The notes below the pieces were generated by a model, which saw only the letters and a program-made list of their open reading frames with translations, had not been told where the DNA came from and searched no databases. From Phyto melanocephala (lineage: Eukaryota > Arthropoda > Insecta > Diptera > Rhinophoridae): 64,000 bases of DNA. Positions within the stretch are counted from its first letter, which is position 1. Each line of letters opens with the position of its first letter. Positions 23,186 through 34,580 of this stretch are shown here, one piece after another. The stretch lies in the NCBI GenBank assembly GCA_941918925.1, contig OW799233.1, positions 47,949,341 through 48,013,340 on the forward strand, written 5' to 3'. A program made the translations under genes and the position numbers.

Positions 23186-24396
23186 TTTTTATACGCACCA
23201 CCAAAAAAATGGTGTGGGGTTATATGCATTTTGTCAATACGTTTGTAAAACATTGAAATATCAATTCTAGACCCCATAAGGTACATATTTTCTAAATTCT
23301 GATTTTCTGTTAGGACGATCTAGCTATGTCAGGCCGTCTGTCCGTCAGTTGAAAGCACGATAGAGCTCGAACCAAAAAAGTTAGGGGGCTCAAATTTTGC
23401 CATAACAATTATAATACATAAGTTTGTTTGCTTGGGAAAATGGGCTTAGTCCGAATATTAGGAAGAGAGTTATAGCTCGTAATGCAAGACTAGGTAAAAA
23501 AACCATGTCCTTCCAACATAGAATAAAATGTCCTTCCAAATTCGATTAACGCATTGACGTAGAGAGATGAACTTTCGATTGAATATTTCCTTAGTAGAAA
23601 AATATCTTTCCCTGAAAATTTATCAAATCTATATACATTACAAAAAAGTTATATATCAAAACGTACACAAATTTATACCGCAGAGTGTCTTTTTCGGTAC
23701 ATTTAAAATTTAAAACTTAATAAAACTAACAAAATTAGATATACGTATGATTCTGAAATTTTGAAAAAATTTCTCCTCGATCAAAAGACTTGTAATAACG
23801 GAAAATAAAGGCGGCACGCCCACATTAACGCCCACCTCCAATAGAATGCTCTATCTCAAATTCATATAATTTCTTTACCGACAAAGATTCTTGAAGAATA
23901 AAGGACTCTATATTGTATAAGTATATATATAAGTTGATTTTATCAGCAAAAACTACTTTGACACGCCTTCTTGAACGCCCGCTTCTCACATAATTTACTG
24001 ATAATTAGTTAATTAATTAATTGATGATGATGAAATTTTGCATATATGTATAGCTTTCTGGTAAATTTAATTATGCCAGTATAAGGTAAATTCCAAAAAA
24101 ATTAAGGTGATACGCCCACTTTAACGCTCACCTTCCATATAACGGTTTATCTTTAATTCATATTATTTCTACTTGGATAAAATTTAAAAAAAAAAAAATA
24201 AATCTGTAGTGGATTATCTGAGTTGATTTCAAACATTAATTATATAATTTTAAAAGTAGGAGGTGCCATTACCACACAAAGCTAATATTATTTTTCAACT
24301 ACCTCTCGGTAGCGAATTACAATCTTCAGTTTCCGTAAAAATACAACATTGTTTTAAAAAATAGTTTGTAGTATAATTTTTAATGTAGAAATTCTT

Positions 24397-24698
24397 AAGG
24401 CCATGTCAGATAGAACTTTTGCTTCGCGTTGCCCTAGAAATACGCTTTGAAATTTAAGATGAAATAGCCGTTCTTATACGAAACATGTCAAATAATGCAC
24501 TTTCAACGCAGCGCGAAGCTTAACCAACTCTCATCTTTTGCGTGCTTTGACAATCCGTAGTTGCAAACTTAATAGGTAAACAAACAATGCGTAAGTGTTG
24601 TCAAAGTTTTCATTGTGACCTTCAAATTTCTCTCGCGCTTTTCTCTCAAATTTAGAAATGTCACGCAAAGCGACGAAGTTTTATCTGGCATGGCCTTT
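24397..24698. mobile_element. MITE with AAGGCCATGYCAGATA inverted repeats
   Basis: The left end AAGGCCATGTCAGATAGAAC and the inverted right end (GTTTTATCTGGCATGGCCTT on the plus strand) form a terminal inverted repeat of about 20 bp with two mismatches. The interior is 302 bp, non-coding, with scattered CGCGAAGC/GCTTCGCG motifs. The flanks are TTA/TAA-like, but the exact duplication is ambiguous. Confidence 0.5.
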
Positions 24699-24725
24699 AA
24701 GGTTTCATTGTAAGAATAAATTTAG

Positions 24726-25896
24726 GTTAGGTTAGGTTGAAAAGGAGGGGTATAAAAGTCCAAACCTATGACAGGTATGCACTTATGCCCAGTTGGCATG
24801 TTGTGCGCTCCATATGGAAAACGGAATTCCCAAACAAAAACCATAAACATAATTTCCCATAAATGACGGACTAGTCCAAGAACCCAGTCCCCTCAATGTA
24901 ACGCCTTATGGATCTCCAGTTCGAGTTCCCCAGGTATTCCAAGTTCGGCATAGTATCCACTGTAAAATTTTCGCGCCTAATATGCCCAAACGCAGGACAA
25001 TGACAGAGGTAGTGTACCAAAGTCTCATGCTCTTCCTCGCATGCTCTACATGTTGTCTCCTCAGATAATCTCATGCGAGCTAGATGAGTTGTCAACTCCG
25101 TATGACCTGTAATTACACTGGTTAGTTTCCTAAGAGTAGGTCTACTTAGTCTCAGAATCTCCTTTGATTTCCCAAGATTTGGGTCACCCCATAGTGTTTT
25201 TGTCACCTTACCGACTTACGTGCTTTGCCATTTTCTGACATGTTTCTCCATCGCCCAACGTTTAAGTTCATCCTTGAATCGTTTAAGGGGTTTAGCGTTA
25301 TACAAAGTTATATTACTCTGAAGAGCTCCCATTTTGGATAATTTGTCGGCTTTCTCGTTTCCGATCAGCCCGTGATGGCTTGGTATCCATATTATCTCCA
25401 GATGTTCACAATTTGCATATGAGTTTATCTCAATCTTGCATTGCAAAACGTTCCGGGATTCAACTTACTCCTTTCTCAATGTCTTAATCACTGATTGGCT
25501 ATCCGTAAAGATACAAATCGGGGTTTCGCTATTTGTTTCCTTTATCCATTTAATCGCCATTCCTTCCGTAATCGCCATGATCTCAGCCTGAAAAATAGTG
25601 TTGTGATCTGGTAGACGTAAGTATTTGCTTCTATTTCGGCTTATGTCGTATAAGCCCATTCCAGTTTGGTCACCAATCTTTGAACCGTCTGTATAAAGAA
25701 CGATTCCCATCCTGATTATCTCATCCCGATCTCCATCTTCCGGTATTATGGTGATGCAGTTAGTATTCTCATATCTCATCGGGATTTTATCACATGTTAA
25801 TTCCGTAATATTTCCCATCGGTAAGATATCCGTTATTCTTTGGTATCTGGTCTTATGTTCTCTTATAAGCCACTCATCTAAATAAATAAATAGAAT
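24726..25896 (-). mobile_element. 5'-truncated LOA-like non-LTR element (RNase H end)
   Basis: The fragment is bounded by a perfect 13-bp direct repeat AGAATAAATTTAG (24713-24725 and 25897-25909). It contains only the 3' part of an ORF2: RNase H, then a C-terminal cysteine motif. Its 3' end reads CAACCTAACCTAAC, like that of the 14505-19674 element, with no poly(A). The missing 5' part is the usual result of incomplete reverse transcription. Confidence 0.75.
24871..25818 (-). pseudogene. RNase H / C-terminal ORF2 fragment
   Basis: One reading frame is cut by two in-frame TAA stops (25467-25465 and 25218-25216). The RNase H catalytic carboxylates are all visible: D in LYTDGSKIGD, E in AEIMAITEG, D in FTDSQSV, and D in GNEKADKLSK. 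The final part shows CRAC...HETLVHYLCHCPAFG, the cysteine-histidine motif found at the C terminus of RNase H-bearing non-LTR elements. It is not the same sequence as the full-length LOA copy in this window, so it represents a second related family. Confidence 0.75.
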
Positions 25897-26074
25897 AGAA
25901 TAAATTTAGAGAAATAAATTGATAGAAAATCGAAAAAAGTAAAACAAATTTTAGTAAAATAATGTTAAATAATGTTAATAACAAAATAATAAATTTCGCG
26001 ATATAAAAGTACACAAAATTGGTGGTGGGTATATAAAATTCGGCATAGCCGAATATAGTGCTCTTACTTGTTTT

Positions 26075-27161
26075 GGTTTATTGTTGTAATTTTTTGATGA
26101 TTCTTGACGTAAGGTCAGTTTGTAGATAAGCTTCATCTTAAGTTATTAAACATTGAAAGATATAAAACAGTTGGTGGAAATCTAATAAATATAAAAATTA
26201 AAAAAATTCAAATGTTTTATTCCATTGCTTAACATTTCATCAACTTCGTAAATAATTTGAGGAAAATTTTTTATTTTAATTACATTACAACTTATTTTAT
26301 TCATACATATGTATGTATATTAAAAATACTATTTGTTTGTTCTAAACCTGCTTAAATAGTTATTCATTAACATAAATAATGTTAAAACATAATTTTGCAA
26401 TTTATTTATTTTCTCAAGATACTTTTATGTCTTACGATCATACGAAAAGCATAAAAAACGAAGACTAACTGATATTTTATACCAACTAAACAACCTTTAA
26501 AGGTCGTTTTGTTTTCATGTACTATTTAAATTGCATTTTATTTTAATTCCTGTATTGTAAAGATTTATAATACAACATCTTCGAATTGTCTATCCCAGAA
26601 AAAAATTAAGACTAAGAAAACAGAAATAAAATTTCTAACCTATATTTAACCTAAAAATGTCACTCACCTTAACACCCTGCCACAAAATAGCAAAACAAAA
26701 CTAAAATGTAACTAAAATGATGCTGCATATAAAACGAAATGTTTTATGAATTGAAAAATAAAATACAAATTATACTACTAGTACTTGTACTATAACCATA
26801 ATGGCGATAAAGAAAAAAAAAAAATAAAACAAACCTTATAATTATTTTGATACATTGTTATAAACATACATACATACATACATATATTATAATTGGAATG
26901 TATTCGTAGATGTTATTGTAGTATATTTTGTTAAATGAATTTTCAGTGCAATTTGTATTACATTAATCGTATACACTCAGAGAAACTCTGTGTCACTTCA
27001 TACTACGTACATATGTATATGCATATACATCTATAAAAGAGCTTTGATACTGCGTTACTGACTGATTAGCTGATATATCATTAAATAGCTTACATATACT
27101 TTCGAAAAATATAATAAGGCTTGGAGGTTTTTGTTTTAAAAAATAGTTAACCTTTCACCAA
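26075..27161. other. Intergenic, AT-rich
   Basis: No gene or repeat recognised apart from an ACAT microsatellite near 26867-26886 and ATGTATATGCATATACAT near 27012. Confidence 0.4.
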
Positions 27162-28025
27162 TCTATATATATAAAAGTGAAACTCTGTGTGTGTGTGTGT
27201 GTTAGCTATAGACTCCGAAACTGTAAAACCGATCGGACTCAAACTTTGGCAAGTTGTTGTACACATACCAGGGAGTGTTTATGGGTGGAAAAAAGTGGGC
27301 GGGGCCACGCCCATAAAAATTAGTTATCAGTTTTAGCTACTTGCACTTGACCGATTTTTCTGAAACTTTGCACACATATCGAGCTGTCGTGACTAAATAA
27401 TTTCGTAATAAGAAAAGTGGGCGGGGCCACGCCCCTAAAAAAGTTTTCATTTTGCGGTACTTGCACTGGACCGATTTTTCTGAAACTTTGCACACATATT
27501 GAGCTGTCATGACTTTATAATTTCGTGATTGAAAAAGTGGGCGGGACCACGCCCATAAAAAATTAGTTATCAGATTTGGCTACTTGCACTGGACCGAATT
27601 TTCTGAAACTTTGCGAACATACTGAGCTGTCATGATTTTACACTTTCATCATTAGAAAAGTGGGCAGTGCCACGCTCATTAAAAAAAAGGTATCATTTTG
27701 AGGTACTTTCACTGGACCAATTTTTTTGAAACTTTGCACACATATTGAGTTGTCATGACTATACAGTTTCGCATTTAGAAAAGTGGGCAGTGCCACGCCC
27801 ATAAAAAAAAAGGTATAATTTTGAGGTACTTACACTGGACCGATTTTTCTGCAACTTTGCACACTTATTGAGCTGTCATGACTATACAGTTTCGTAATTA
27901 GAAAAGTGGGCATTGCCACGCTCATAAAGAAAAAGTTTTTAGCCTTTCACTTGATATTCGATTAAAATTTAGAATGCGATTAAAATTCATGAAGGGGCGT
28001 AGCAACGCGCGCCGGGTTTGGCTAG
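27162..28025 (+). mobile_element. Helitron, family 1, copy 3
   Basis: It begins TCTATATATATAAAAGTGAA after an A and ends with GGGGCGTAGCAACGCGCG ... GGCTAG before a T. A GT microsatellite and the leader ACTCCGAAACTGTAAAACCG are followed by about seven tandem units of some 95-100 bp containing GTGGGCGGGGCCACGCCC-like palindromes. It is the best-preserved copy and carries no solo LTR, so it shows the intact layout of the family. Confidence 0.7.
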
Positions 28026-28705
28026 TTATATAATGAAATAGAAATTTTATTTTTTTTTTGTTGCATATTTCAATATATCGTCCATATTTCGGCTACCAAA
28101 TAAGGTGAAAGATGCGTGTTTTTAGTGAAATAAAAAACCTAAACAAGTAAGAGCACTATATTCGGCATAGCTCTTATTTGTTAAGATTACCTTTTAATAA
28201 GCGATTTTAACATGTTTTGAAGTTCTATTTCAGTTGTGACTTTGTTTGTTCTGATTCCCCTTTATTAATTTTAAAATTGTTTTAATTTAGCTTTGTTCTA
28301 CTTTTCAATGTTTTGTTCGTAAAGCAAAGCACATATTTTTAGAGGTATATATTTTTTAATGAAAGAGTAAGATACGCACTATTTTATTTATTCCTTCAAA
28401 TAAACCGCCACCGGGTACTGTTGCTCCTTCTCTGCTAGCAAATTTTGTACGACATTTTCGTTCAATTTATTTTGACAGAATAGAATGATATAAGTATTGC
28501 GGGATTTGAAATAACCGCTGGTTAAAATTTAAGCTGTTAGATGTCCCCCACCCTCTATAAACACAGTGATACTGGATCGAGAAAAAAGCAGTGTAAATAC
28601 ATATTAGAAATAGTTGTATTTACAACATCCTGAAAGTATGCTATGTTGCCAAGTTGTAAATTAAAACTTAATTTAAACTAAATTAAATTACACAAATGTA
28701 AATAA
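28026..28705. other. Intergenic with a short family-A terminal fragment
   Basis: 28144-28180 matches the first 35 bases of repeat families A/B (ACAAGTAAGAGCACTATATT). The rest is AT-rich and not recognised. Confidence 0.4.
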
Positions 28706-29012
28706 AGGCTATAATACACGGCATGTTTTTTACATCTAGCTTCAAAATTTGTGAGACATATGTAAATCTACATGTCTGTCAAAATTGTACTATACGCTGA
28801 CTGCTTTGCAGCTTCAGAAATTTTTGCCAACGGCTGATGTCACATGTTTTGACAAAAGAAAATAGAGCGCACTCTAATGAAAATTTTGTCAGATGTCTCA
28901 ACACATGTTATTTTACATAAGTAATGTTTTAAAGGTAACACACAACATGTTTGTATTAGCAGTGGAGAATTTGACAAGTCAGATGTAAAAAACATGCCGT
29001 GTATTTGCTCCT
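28706..29012. mobile_element. MITE with TACACGGCATGTTTTTTA inverted repeats
   Basis: Left AGGCTATAATACACGG and right (inverted) AGGAGCAAATACACGG continue into the shared CATGTTTTTTACATCT, a TIR of about 32 bp. TAA flanks both sides (28703-28705, 29013-29015), consistent with a PIF/Harbinger-type 3-bp duplication. 307 bp, non-coding. A diverged relative lies at 20921-21162. Confidence 0.6.
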
Positions 29013-29165
29013 TAAGTATTAAAATATAATATATAATTATGTAAACTAAGTTAATGATTCTATTCACCCACCAGGAAATTTTTTTATTATGTTTTATTTA
29101 TATTTATAAGTGAGTGTTTTATATATGTACTTATGTGTTATTTTAATTTCTATACTTTAAATCGA

Positions 29166-29995
29166 TTTTTTAATGCAGTTTATTGCTGAATTGACGATTA
29201 TTGACAGAAAGTGTTTCATTCGTGGGGGATAGCACTACCTCTGCTCTAATAAGGAAAATGTGTTCAAATTGATCGTACAAGGTTTTATCAAATGTAGTTT
29301 TTTGTATGGGGGTTACCATGTCCCCTGCTCCAATCATATAAATTTTTTTTTCGAATAAGGAAATTGTCATCAAAGTACTCGTACAAAGTTTAAAGGAAAT
29401 AGCTGGTATAGTTTTCAAAATATGTTCAATTTGTATGGAAGGTACCACAGCCACCTAAATTATAAAACAAAAATATAGCCTGTGTCCGTTCGGAGGATAG
29501 ACGTAGGGCATTGGTGAAAAAATTTTAGAAATTGAATAAATAGTTTCGAAGAAAACTCATAACACACAAGCACACATTTTCTTTATATTTTCCTAGTACA
29601 GACTGGCTTATCAGGTGCTCTTTGCTACCCCATACAGGAAACTTTAATTGATTTTTCATAATGTTTTATATAAATATATGTAATTTTAATTTTTATAATT
29701 TAAAAGCAATTTTTTAAATGCAATTCATTGATATTTTCTAAGTTTTTGTATGGGGAATACTATGCCCCCTGCTACGATCGTATCAATTTTTATTCTCGAA
29801 TAAGGAAATTGTTATCAAAGTAACTCGTACAAAGTTTGAATAGAATTGCTGCTGTAGTTCTCAAAATATGTTATAAAATGTCTTCTATTTATATGAGGGC
29901 CCACCTAAAATTTAAAACGTTTGGAAGGTAGACCTAGAGCATTGGTGAAATTTTTTTTAGAAATTGAATAAGTAGTTTCAAAGAAACCTCATAAC
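29166..29995. repeat. Duplicated segment, about 0.5-kb spacing, two diverged copies
   Basis: 29340-29600 and 29780-29995 share the order GAATAAGGAAATTGT, CTCGTACAAAGTTT, CAAAATATGTT, then GAATTGAATA/TAGTTTC and CTCATAAC. The second copy continues at 30840 after an insertion. No protein is encoded. A 94-codon minus-strand frame here appears only because the repeat is long. Confidence 0.5.
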
Positions 29996-30830
29996 CAAGG
30001 CATATTTATTCATCAGGTAATTGCAGTTCGGAGAGAATTTTTTTGTTTATATTTTTTATATATGAAGTTTGACATTTGAAAAAAAAGAGAGAAAATTGTT
30101 TTTTATTTATGTATTTTGACAGCTGAAATTTCAAATAAGTGTTGAAAAAAATAATCAGCTGACGAATCAAGAGTACCTCATGAACAGTGTTGCCGCCGAC
30201 CAACTTTTTTTCGCAGTGAAATCGACATAAAAAACGCAGTGAAGCGCAGTTACGAGAAATAAAAAAAATGTCGTTTTCGTTTGGAAATTTTTTTCACTTT
30301 TTTAACACTTTTTTGCTCTTTTTTTAAGAATTACTTGTTTTTTAATTTTTTTATGTTAATTTTATCTCAACTACTCAACTGAAATAGAAAAAAATTATTA
30401 TTTTTGATTGTCAACAACAGTGCAATACAATATAAAAATTAATTAAATGGACTGAAAAGCAAATATTTTTTTCACGAAATAGCTTGTTTATGTTTTTCTA
30501 ACGGGATTTTTGACATTTTAATTCAAGACCTAATCAGTCAACTGTAACGTAACGTAACAGCAGAAAATGTTGCCATCTAGCTGCTATATTTTTAACAGGG
30601 TGGCAATTTTATCTCGTTGTGTTATAGCCTTTACAGACTTACGTGTTAAACACGTTTGAGGTAAATCGTGTTAAGGCGTTGTTGATCAGAAAAGGAGGAA
30701 AACTACCAAAAACTGAAAAACGCAGTGATATTTATAAAAACGCAGTTCCGCAGTGACGACGGGCAAATCGCAGTGAAAAACTGCGATCGCAGTGAAAACG
30801 GCAGCACTGCTCATGAATAAATATGCCTTG
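29996..30830. mobile_element. TIR element with 9-bp duplication, hosting a hAT MITE
   Basis: The ends are inverted repeats: CAAGGCATATTTATTCAT on the left matches the reverse of the right end, and similarity goes on for about six more bases. A perfect 9-bp direct repeat CCTCATAAC flanks it (29987-29995, 30831-30839). Without the inner hAT MITE (30185-30809) and its duplication the element is only about 202 bp. The superfamily is uncertain; a 9-bp duplication suggests Mutator-like. Confidence 0.6.
30185..30809. mobile_element. hAT-type MITE
   Basis: The ends are CAGTGTTGCCG and, inverted, CAGTGCTGCCG, the hAT terminal pattern. An exact 8-bp target duplication CTCATGAA flanks it (30177-30184, 30810-30817), the hAT signature length. 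The interior has many subterminal CGCAGTGAAA repeats in both orientations and no coding sequence. It sits inside the 29996-30830 element. Confidence 0.75.
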
Positions 30831-31017
30831 CCTCATAACATTCAAACACACATTTCGTCTTTATTGTATTTGTCTAGAATAGAAATGCAAACATGTTTTA
30901 TGAATTAATGATTTATTAAGTTTTATCGAAATTTGTCTTTGAGTATTCTCCTTAGTAATTTGATGAAATATTAAAATCAACTTTTTCATTTCAGTGTTTA
31001 AAAATCTCTCACACAAC

Positions 31018-32409
31018 TGTTATAAATTGTTAAGTGTATAAAATTAAAAGCTACTTGCTTTAAGCCACCAGCACTTAAGTAATTCAATACTAGTAGATAC
31101 TAGTAGATACTCGTATTTACCTCCAAAACTAAAGATTCTCAAATATTTAAATCTTCCTCAACTTAACTTTAACACCTTTAATTGTGTGAGCTTGTCTCAT
31201 TCCCTTTCGCCAAAAATACTGATGGTTGGCAACGACATAAAAACGTTTTAATGAAAATTTCGTTTGATTTTTTGTTTCTCTTAAGCCAAAAATTCAAGTG
31301 ATAATTATTAAGTACAAACAAAAGATTTGAAAAATTAAATTGAAAAGACAAATTTGCATATTTCATGAGATTTTTTTAAGATACTTCTGCAGACTTTTGA
31401 TGAATATTGTTGTTGCTGCCGTGCAGTTATGTAGTTGTGGTGTGCTACTTTTAGTACATGAAATACTAAAAAATTGGAAACACTCTACACATAAACGTAA
31501 TAAGTCAGGTAATACTTTTTTACCTTTAAAAGTTTATTCAAAGAATTTTTAATACATAAATAAGTGCTAAACATAAGGGAAAATATTTGATTTAATTATT
31601 ATTATTATTTAATTAAAGGTGTTAAGAGACAGTAGATTTATTTTATTTTTTTATATCTCCCTTACCTGCTGCTACCTATTTCAGCAGTGCGTAATGTTAA
31701 GGCATGATTAAGCTGCTGCTGGTAGGGATGAACTTAGCGCTTACTAATTGTTTAATAGAAATCTACGATGTGGGATATCGCACATAAAAATCATTCCGTC
31801 TAGAAGTATTTTCGAAAGTTGGTAAGTGAATAAAAAATGTTACAAAAGAGAAACTCCAAATATTAGAAAAAATGTTTAATGAACTACAGACAATAGAAAA
31901 TGTATTTCTCTTAAAAACTGCTGTTGCTTTAGATTAGGAAGCATATATTTTATATTAAAAATATTGCTAATTTTTGCAAGATCAAGATTGTTGACGTTCG
32001 TTAATTGCCTTCATTATAAAAAATCTTGTGTAAAAACATTTTATTTACTTTACATTCGTGTAAGTGTTAAAAGTCCTCTATTCCTTGTAGTCTAACTTTT
32101 TTTGTTTTGTTGTAAGATCGGCTACCTTTTTGAATGGATTCTGAAACTTAGATTATTTCTAGTAGTATCACAAAAGTGTACTACCGAAAAAATTTATTTT
32201 ATATTTTATTTAACATTACTAAGCTTGCCAGCTTTATAGAAAATAAAGTTGGAAGTCATTAATAAAAATAAATTATCATTCGATGAAAACAAACTGGCAA
32301 ACGAATATAACGAACTTAAAATTTAAGTGCTGATTAACGTCTTCAAAAAAGCGTCAAATAAACTTTACGAATGCACACGCAATCGTTTCTTGGTTTATTT
32401 GATCGTTTT
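31018..32409. other. Intergenic stretch with one weak candidate exon
   Basis: AT-rich; nothing recognised except the candidate at 31400-31508. Confidence 0.35.
31400..31508 (+). CDS. Weak candidate first exon with hydrophobic segment
   Basis: The ATG opens 36 codons ending at a donor-like AGTCAG|GTAATA, phase 1. The peptide has a hydrophobic stretch (IVVAAVQLCSCGVLLLV) followed by a basic tail (KHSTHKRNK), as in a signal anchor. No homology and no partner exon were found. It may well be chance. Confidence 0.15.
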
Positions 32410-32806
32410 AACCCGAGGTATCCACGTAGCAATATTTATTGCCGCAATTGTCAAATTCGATTGCGTCCATAGAAATTACAATGTGTAGACCACAGATTGC
32501 CATATGTAGCAATTTATTGCGCAATTATTGCTTTGCTGATTGCTTGAGCAATATTTGCCCCAATGAGCTGTCAAAATCATTTAATTTTCTTTGAACTCTT
32601 TGTTTTCATTTGCAGAAACAAAGGCAAATTAAAATAATTTTATCTAACAATAATACCTAAGAGTGAGATATTAAAAAAAAGACATAAAAGTTAAATGAAG
32701 AAAATGAAAATGAAAATAGACATAATTTAGCAATAAAGGGCCGTTATTCTATTGACGTTTGTGCTTATGCTAAGCAATGAAAATTGCTATGTGGAGACCC
32801 AGCGTA
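32410..32806. mobile_element. Fold-back MITE with CCACRTAGCAAT ends
   Basis: Left AACCCGAGGTATCCACGTAG and the inverted right end (GCTGGGTCTCCACATAGCAA) are similar over about 34 bp. An internal repeat of the same theme lies near 32490-32530. Non-coding; the target duplication could not be defined. Confidence 0.45.
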
Positions 32807-34019
32807 AGGGTATTTTACATTTTAAAACAGTGATGCGAAGTCCACATAATAATACTTTTGGCTCGTGGTATGATGTAACGATGTGCGTAGACTGATCCAA
32901 ATATCTTATTGAAAACCAAATATCTACGCCATTATTTTACTAAGATAAAAAGAATCGGAAACAGCAAAATTAACGCAAGATTTGAATTTGTCGTCATTTG
33001 TGCAGTAAAGTGTTGGCAATCCTAAAAAACAATTCAACAGATGGCATTATAGGGTTAGTAAAAATGAGTTCAAGTTTCACTTAGCTGTTTAGAAGTGGAG
33101 TACATTAATTGTTCGGTAATTGGTTTTTGTTAAATTTACTGAATATGAACAAGTGCTCTTGGACATGAATTACTCATCAAAATCTGTTAATATGCAGTTC
33201 TCTGATGTGTACATCAATAGTTAGTATGTTTTTTCCCAAAATATTAAACTTTTCGTTACATTTGGTTGAAAAAAATAATTTACGTTAAAAACGTTTAATA
33301 AACAATTTGTTAAAAATTAAAATATTTCGGAATTTAGTTGTTTTTGGTAAATTACAAAAATAAAAATTCTCAGTAAATATAATCAATCAAAAGATATTTT
33401 GTAAGGTTTTAGAGGACGTTTTAATTTTTTTAATATAAAAGCTTGTTAAATACTTAAATTTTAAATAATTGATGATAAAAAACTGGAATTTGATTTAAAG
33501 ATTCGTTATTTGTATCCAAATTTTAAAAATAAAATTTTTAGTTCCTCCATAGTCTTGGGTAGATCATATCTTTGTTAGGATCTAATAGCACAACTTTTTG
33601 TTTACGAACACATTCCACTAACATTAGCTGCTGAGTCATGAGAACTTAAGTGAATTTAGTTTAGACTTGTGTTTTGTGTGTCTTCTGATTTTAATTTTGT
33701 TGATTTGTTGTCAGTTGCAATTAATTTTATTGTTGGCCAATATAATCCATGTTGATGATTTTGTTCTCTCATTATACAGTATTGTGCCTTTTAATGTTAT
33801 TTTGGACATATAATTTTATGCTTATTGAAAAACAACAGCAAAGTTGTTTGATATTCTTTTATAGATTTATTTATTTGTTGGTCTTAACAAAGTTCTTGTT
33901 TTGTATTTTAATATTGCTATTTTTAAATTATCAACATTAATAAGTTGTGTGCTATTTTTTAAAAAGTTTAGACATAACAAAAAGTTAACAAAAATAAACT
34001 TTATGAATGAAACGTTACT
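32807..34019. other. Intergenic, nothing recognised
   Basis: Very AT-rich, only short chance ORFs (for example a leucine/phenylalanine-rich frame near 33750). Confidence 0.4.
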
Positions 34020-34029
34020 TTAATGATCA

Positions 34030-34580
34030 CTTATTAGAGGAGCTCCACAGGAATCTATTTTATGGCCACTCTTATATTCTTTATATGTAAATCATTTGCC
34101 AGAACTTCTTTGTAAATGCTCAGTCCACTTTACGAAACTTAGTACAAAATATTGCTTGCCTAAATGACGATTTCAACAGAATCTATCTTTGAACTAGTGC
34201 TAACGGTCTGCATTTGAATCCGCGCTAATCTAAATGCATCGTAATATCTAGGAAAAACTTAGTTCTTCACATTTCCGAAGACATTTATTTAATTGGGAAA
34301 AAAAATTTAAATTGTTGACAGAGAGTACAGTCTTGGAGAAGTTTTCTCTGGGAGATTGACGTGGACTGATCACGTAAACTCAATGGTTGGTAAAACATTT
34401 GTAAAGTTAAAAGCCCTTACAATATTTTATCTTTTTAAGAATAAGAATTTTGATGGCTGAAACGTATCTAGTCCTTTCTCTATTGACTGCGTATTATAAA
34501 TACACTTTTACAAATCGCCACGTAACCGAAATATTATTTTTCCTCGTTATCAATGTCTAATGTCGAAGTGGCAATTTATT
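34030..34580 (+). pseudogene. Reverse-transcriptase relic of a non-LTR element
   Basis: Conceptual translation in shifting frames gives RGAPQESILWPLLYSLYVNH, matching the RT motif that normally reads PQGSxLGPLLFxLYxN. About 80 nt later comes CLNDDFNRIY...SANGLHLNPR, matching the region after the active site. The YADD block itself is not found. Several stops and shifts show that it is old. The phrases fit a jockey-type RT, but the clade is uncertain. Confidence 0.55.

Larger units (their letters stand above)
23186..26074 (-). mobile_element. Repeat family A, copy 1, hosting two younger insertions
   Basis: The minus strand starts at 26074 with AACAAGTAAGAGCACTATAT, the small hairpin ATTCGGC-AT-GCCGAAT, and ATACCCACCACCAATTTT. 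It ends near 23186 with the inverted GGTGGTGCGTATAAAA. Close to that end lie a GTCY-rich run and CTAGCTA core (23320-23360) similar to mini-me elements. The same sequence order recurs at 53921-56215 and 57210-60036. It is interrupted by a MITE (24397-24698) and a truncated LOA fragment (24726-25896). No coding sequence belongs to the family itself. Confidence 0.6.

Noticed and set aside
29170..29454. 94-codon minus-strand frame
   Set aside because: Lies in a duplicated non-coding segment whose second copy does not keep the frame.
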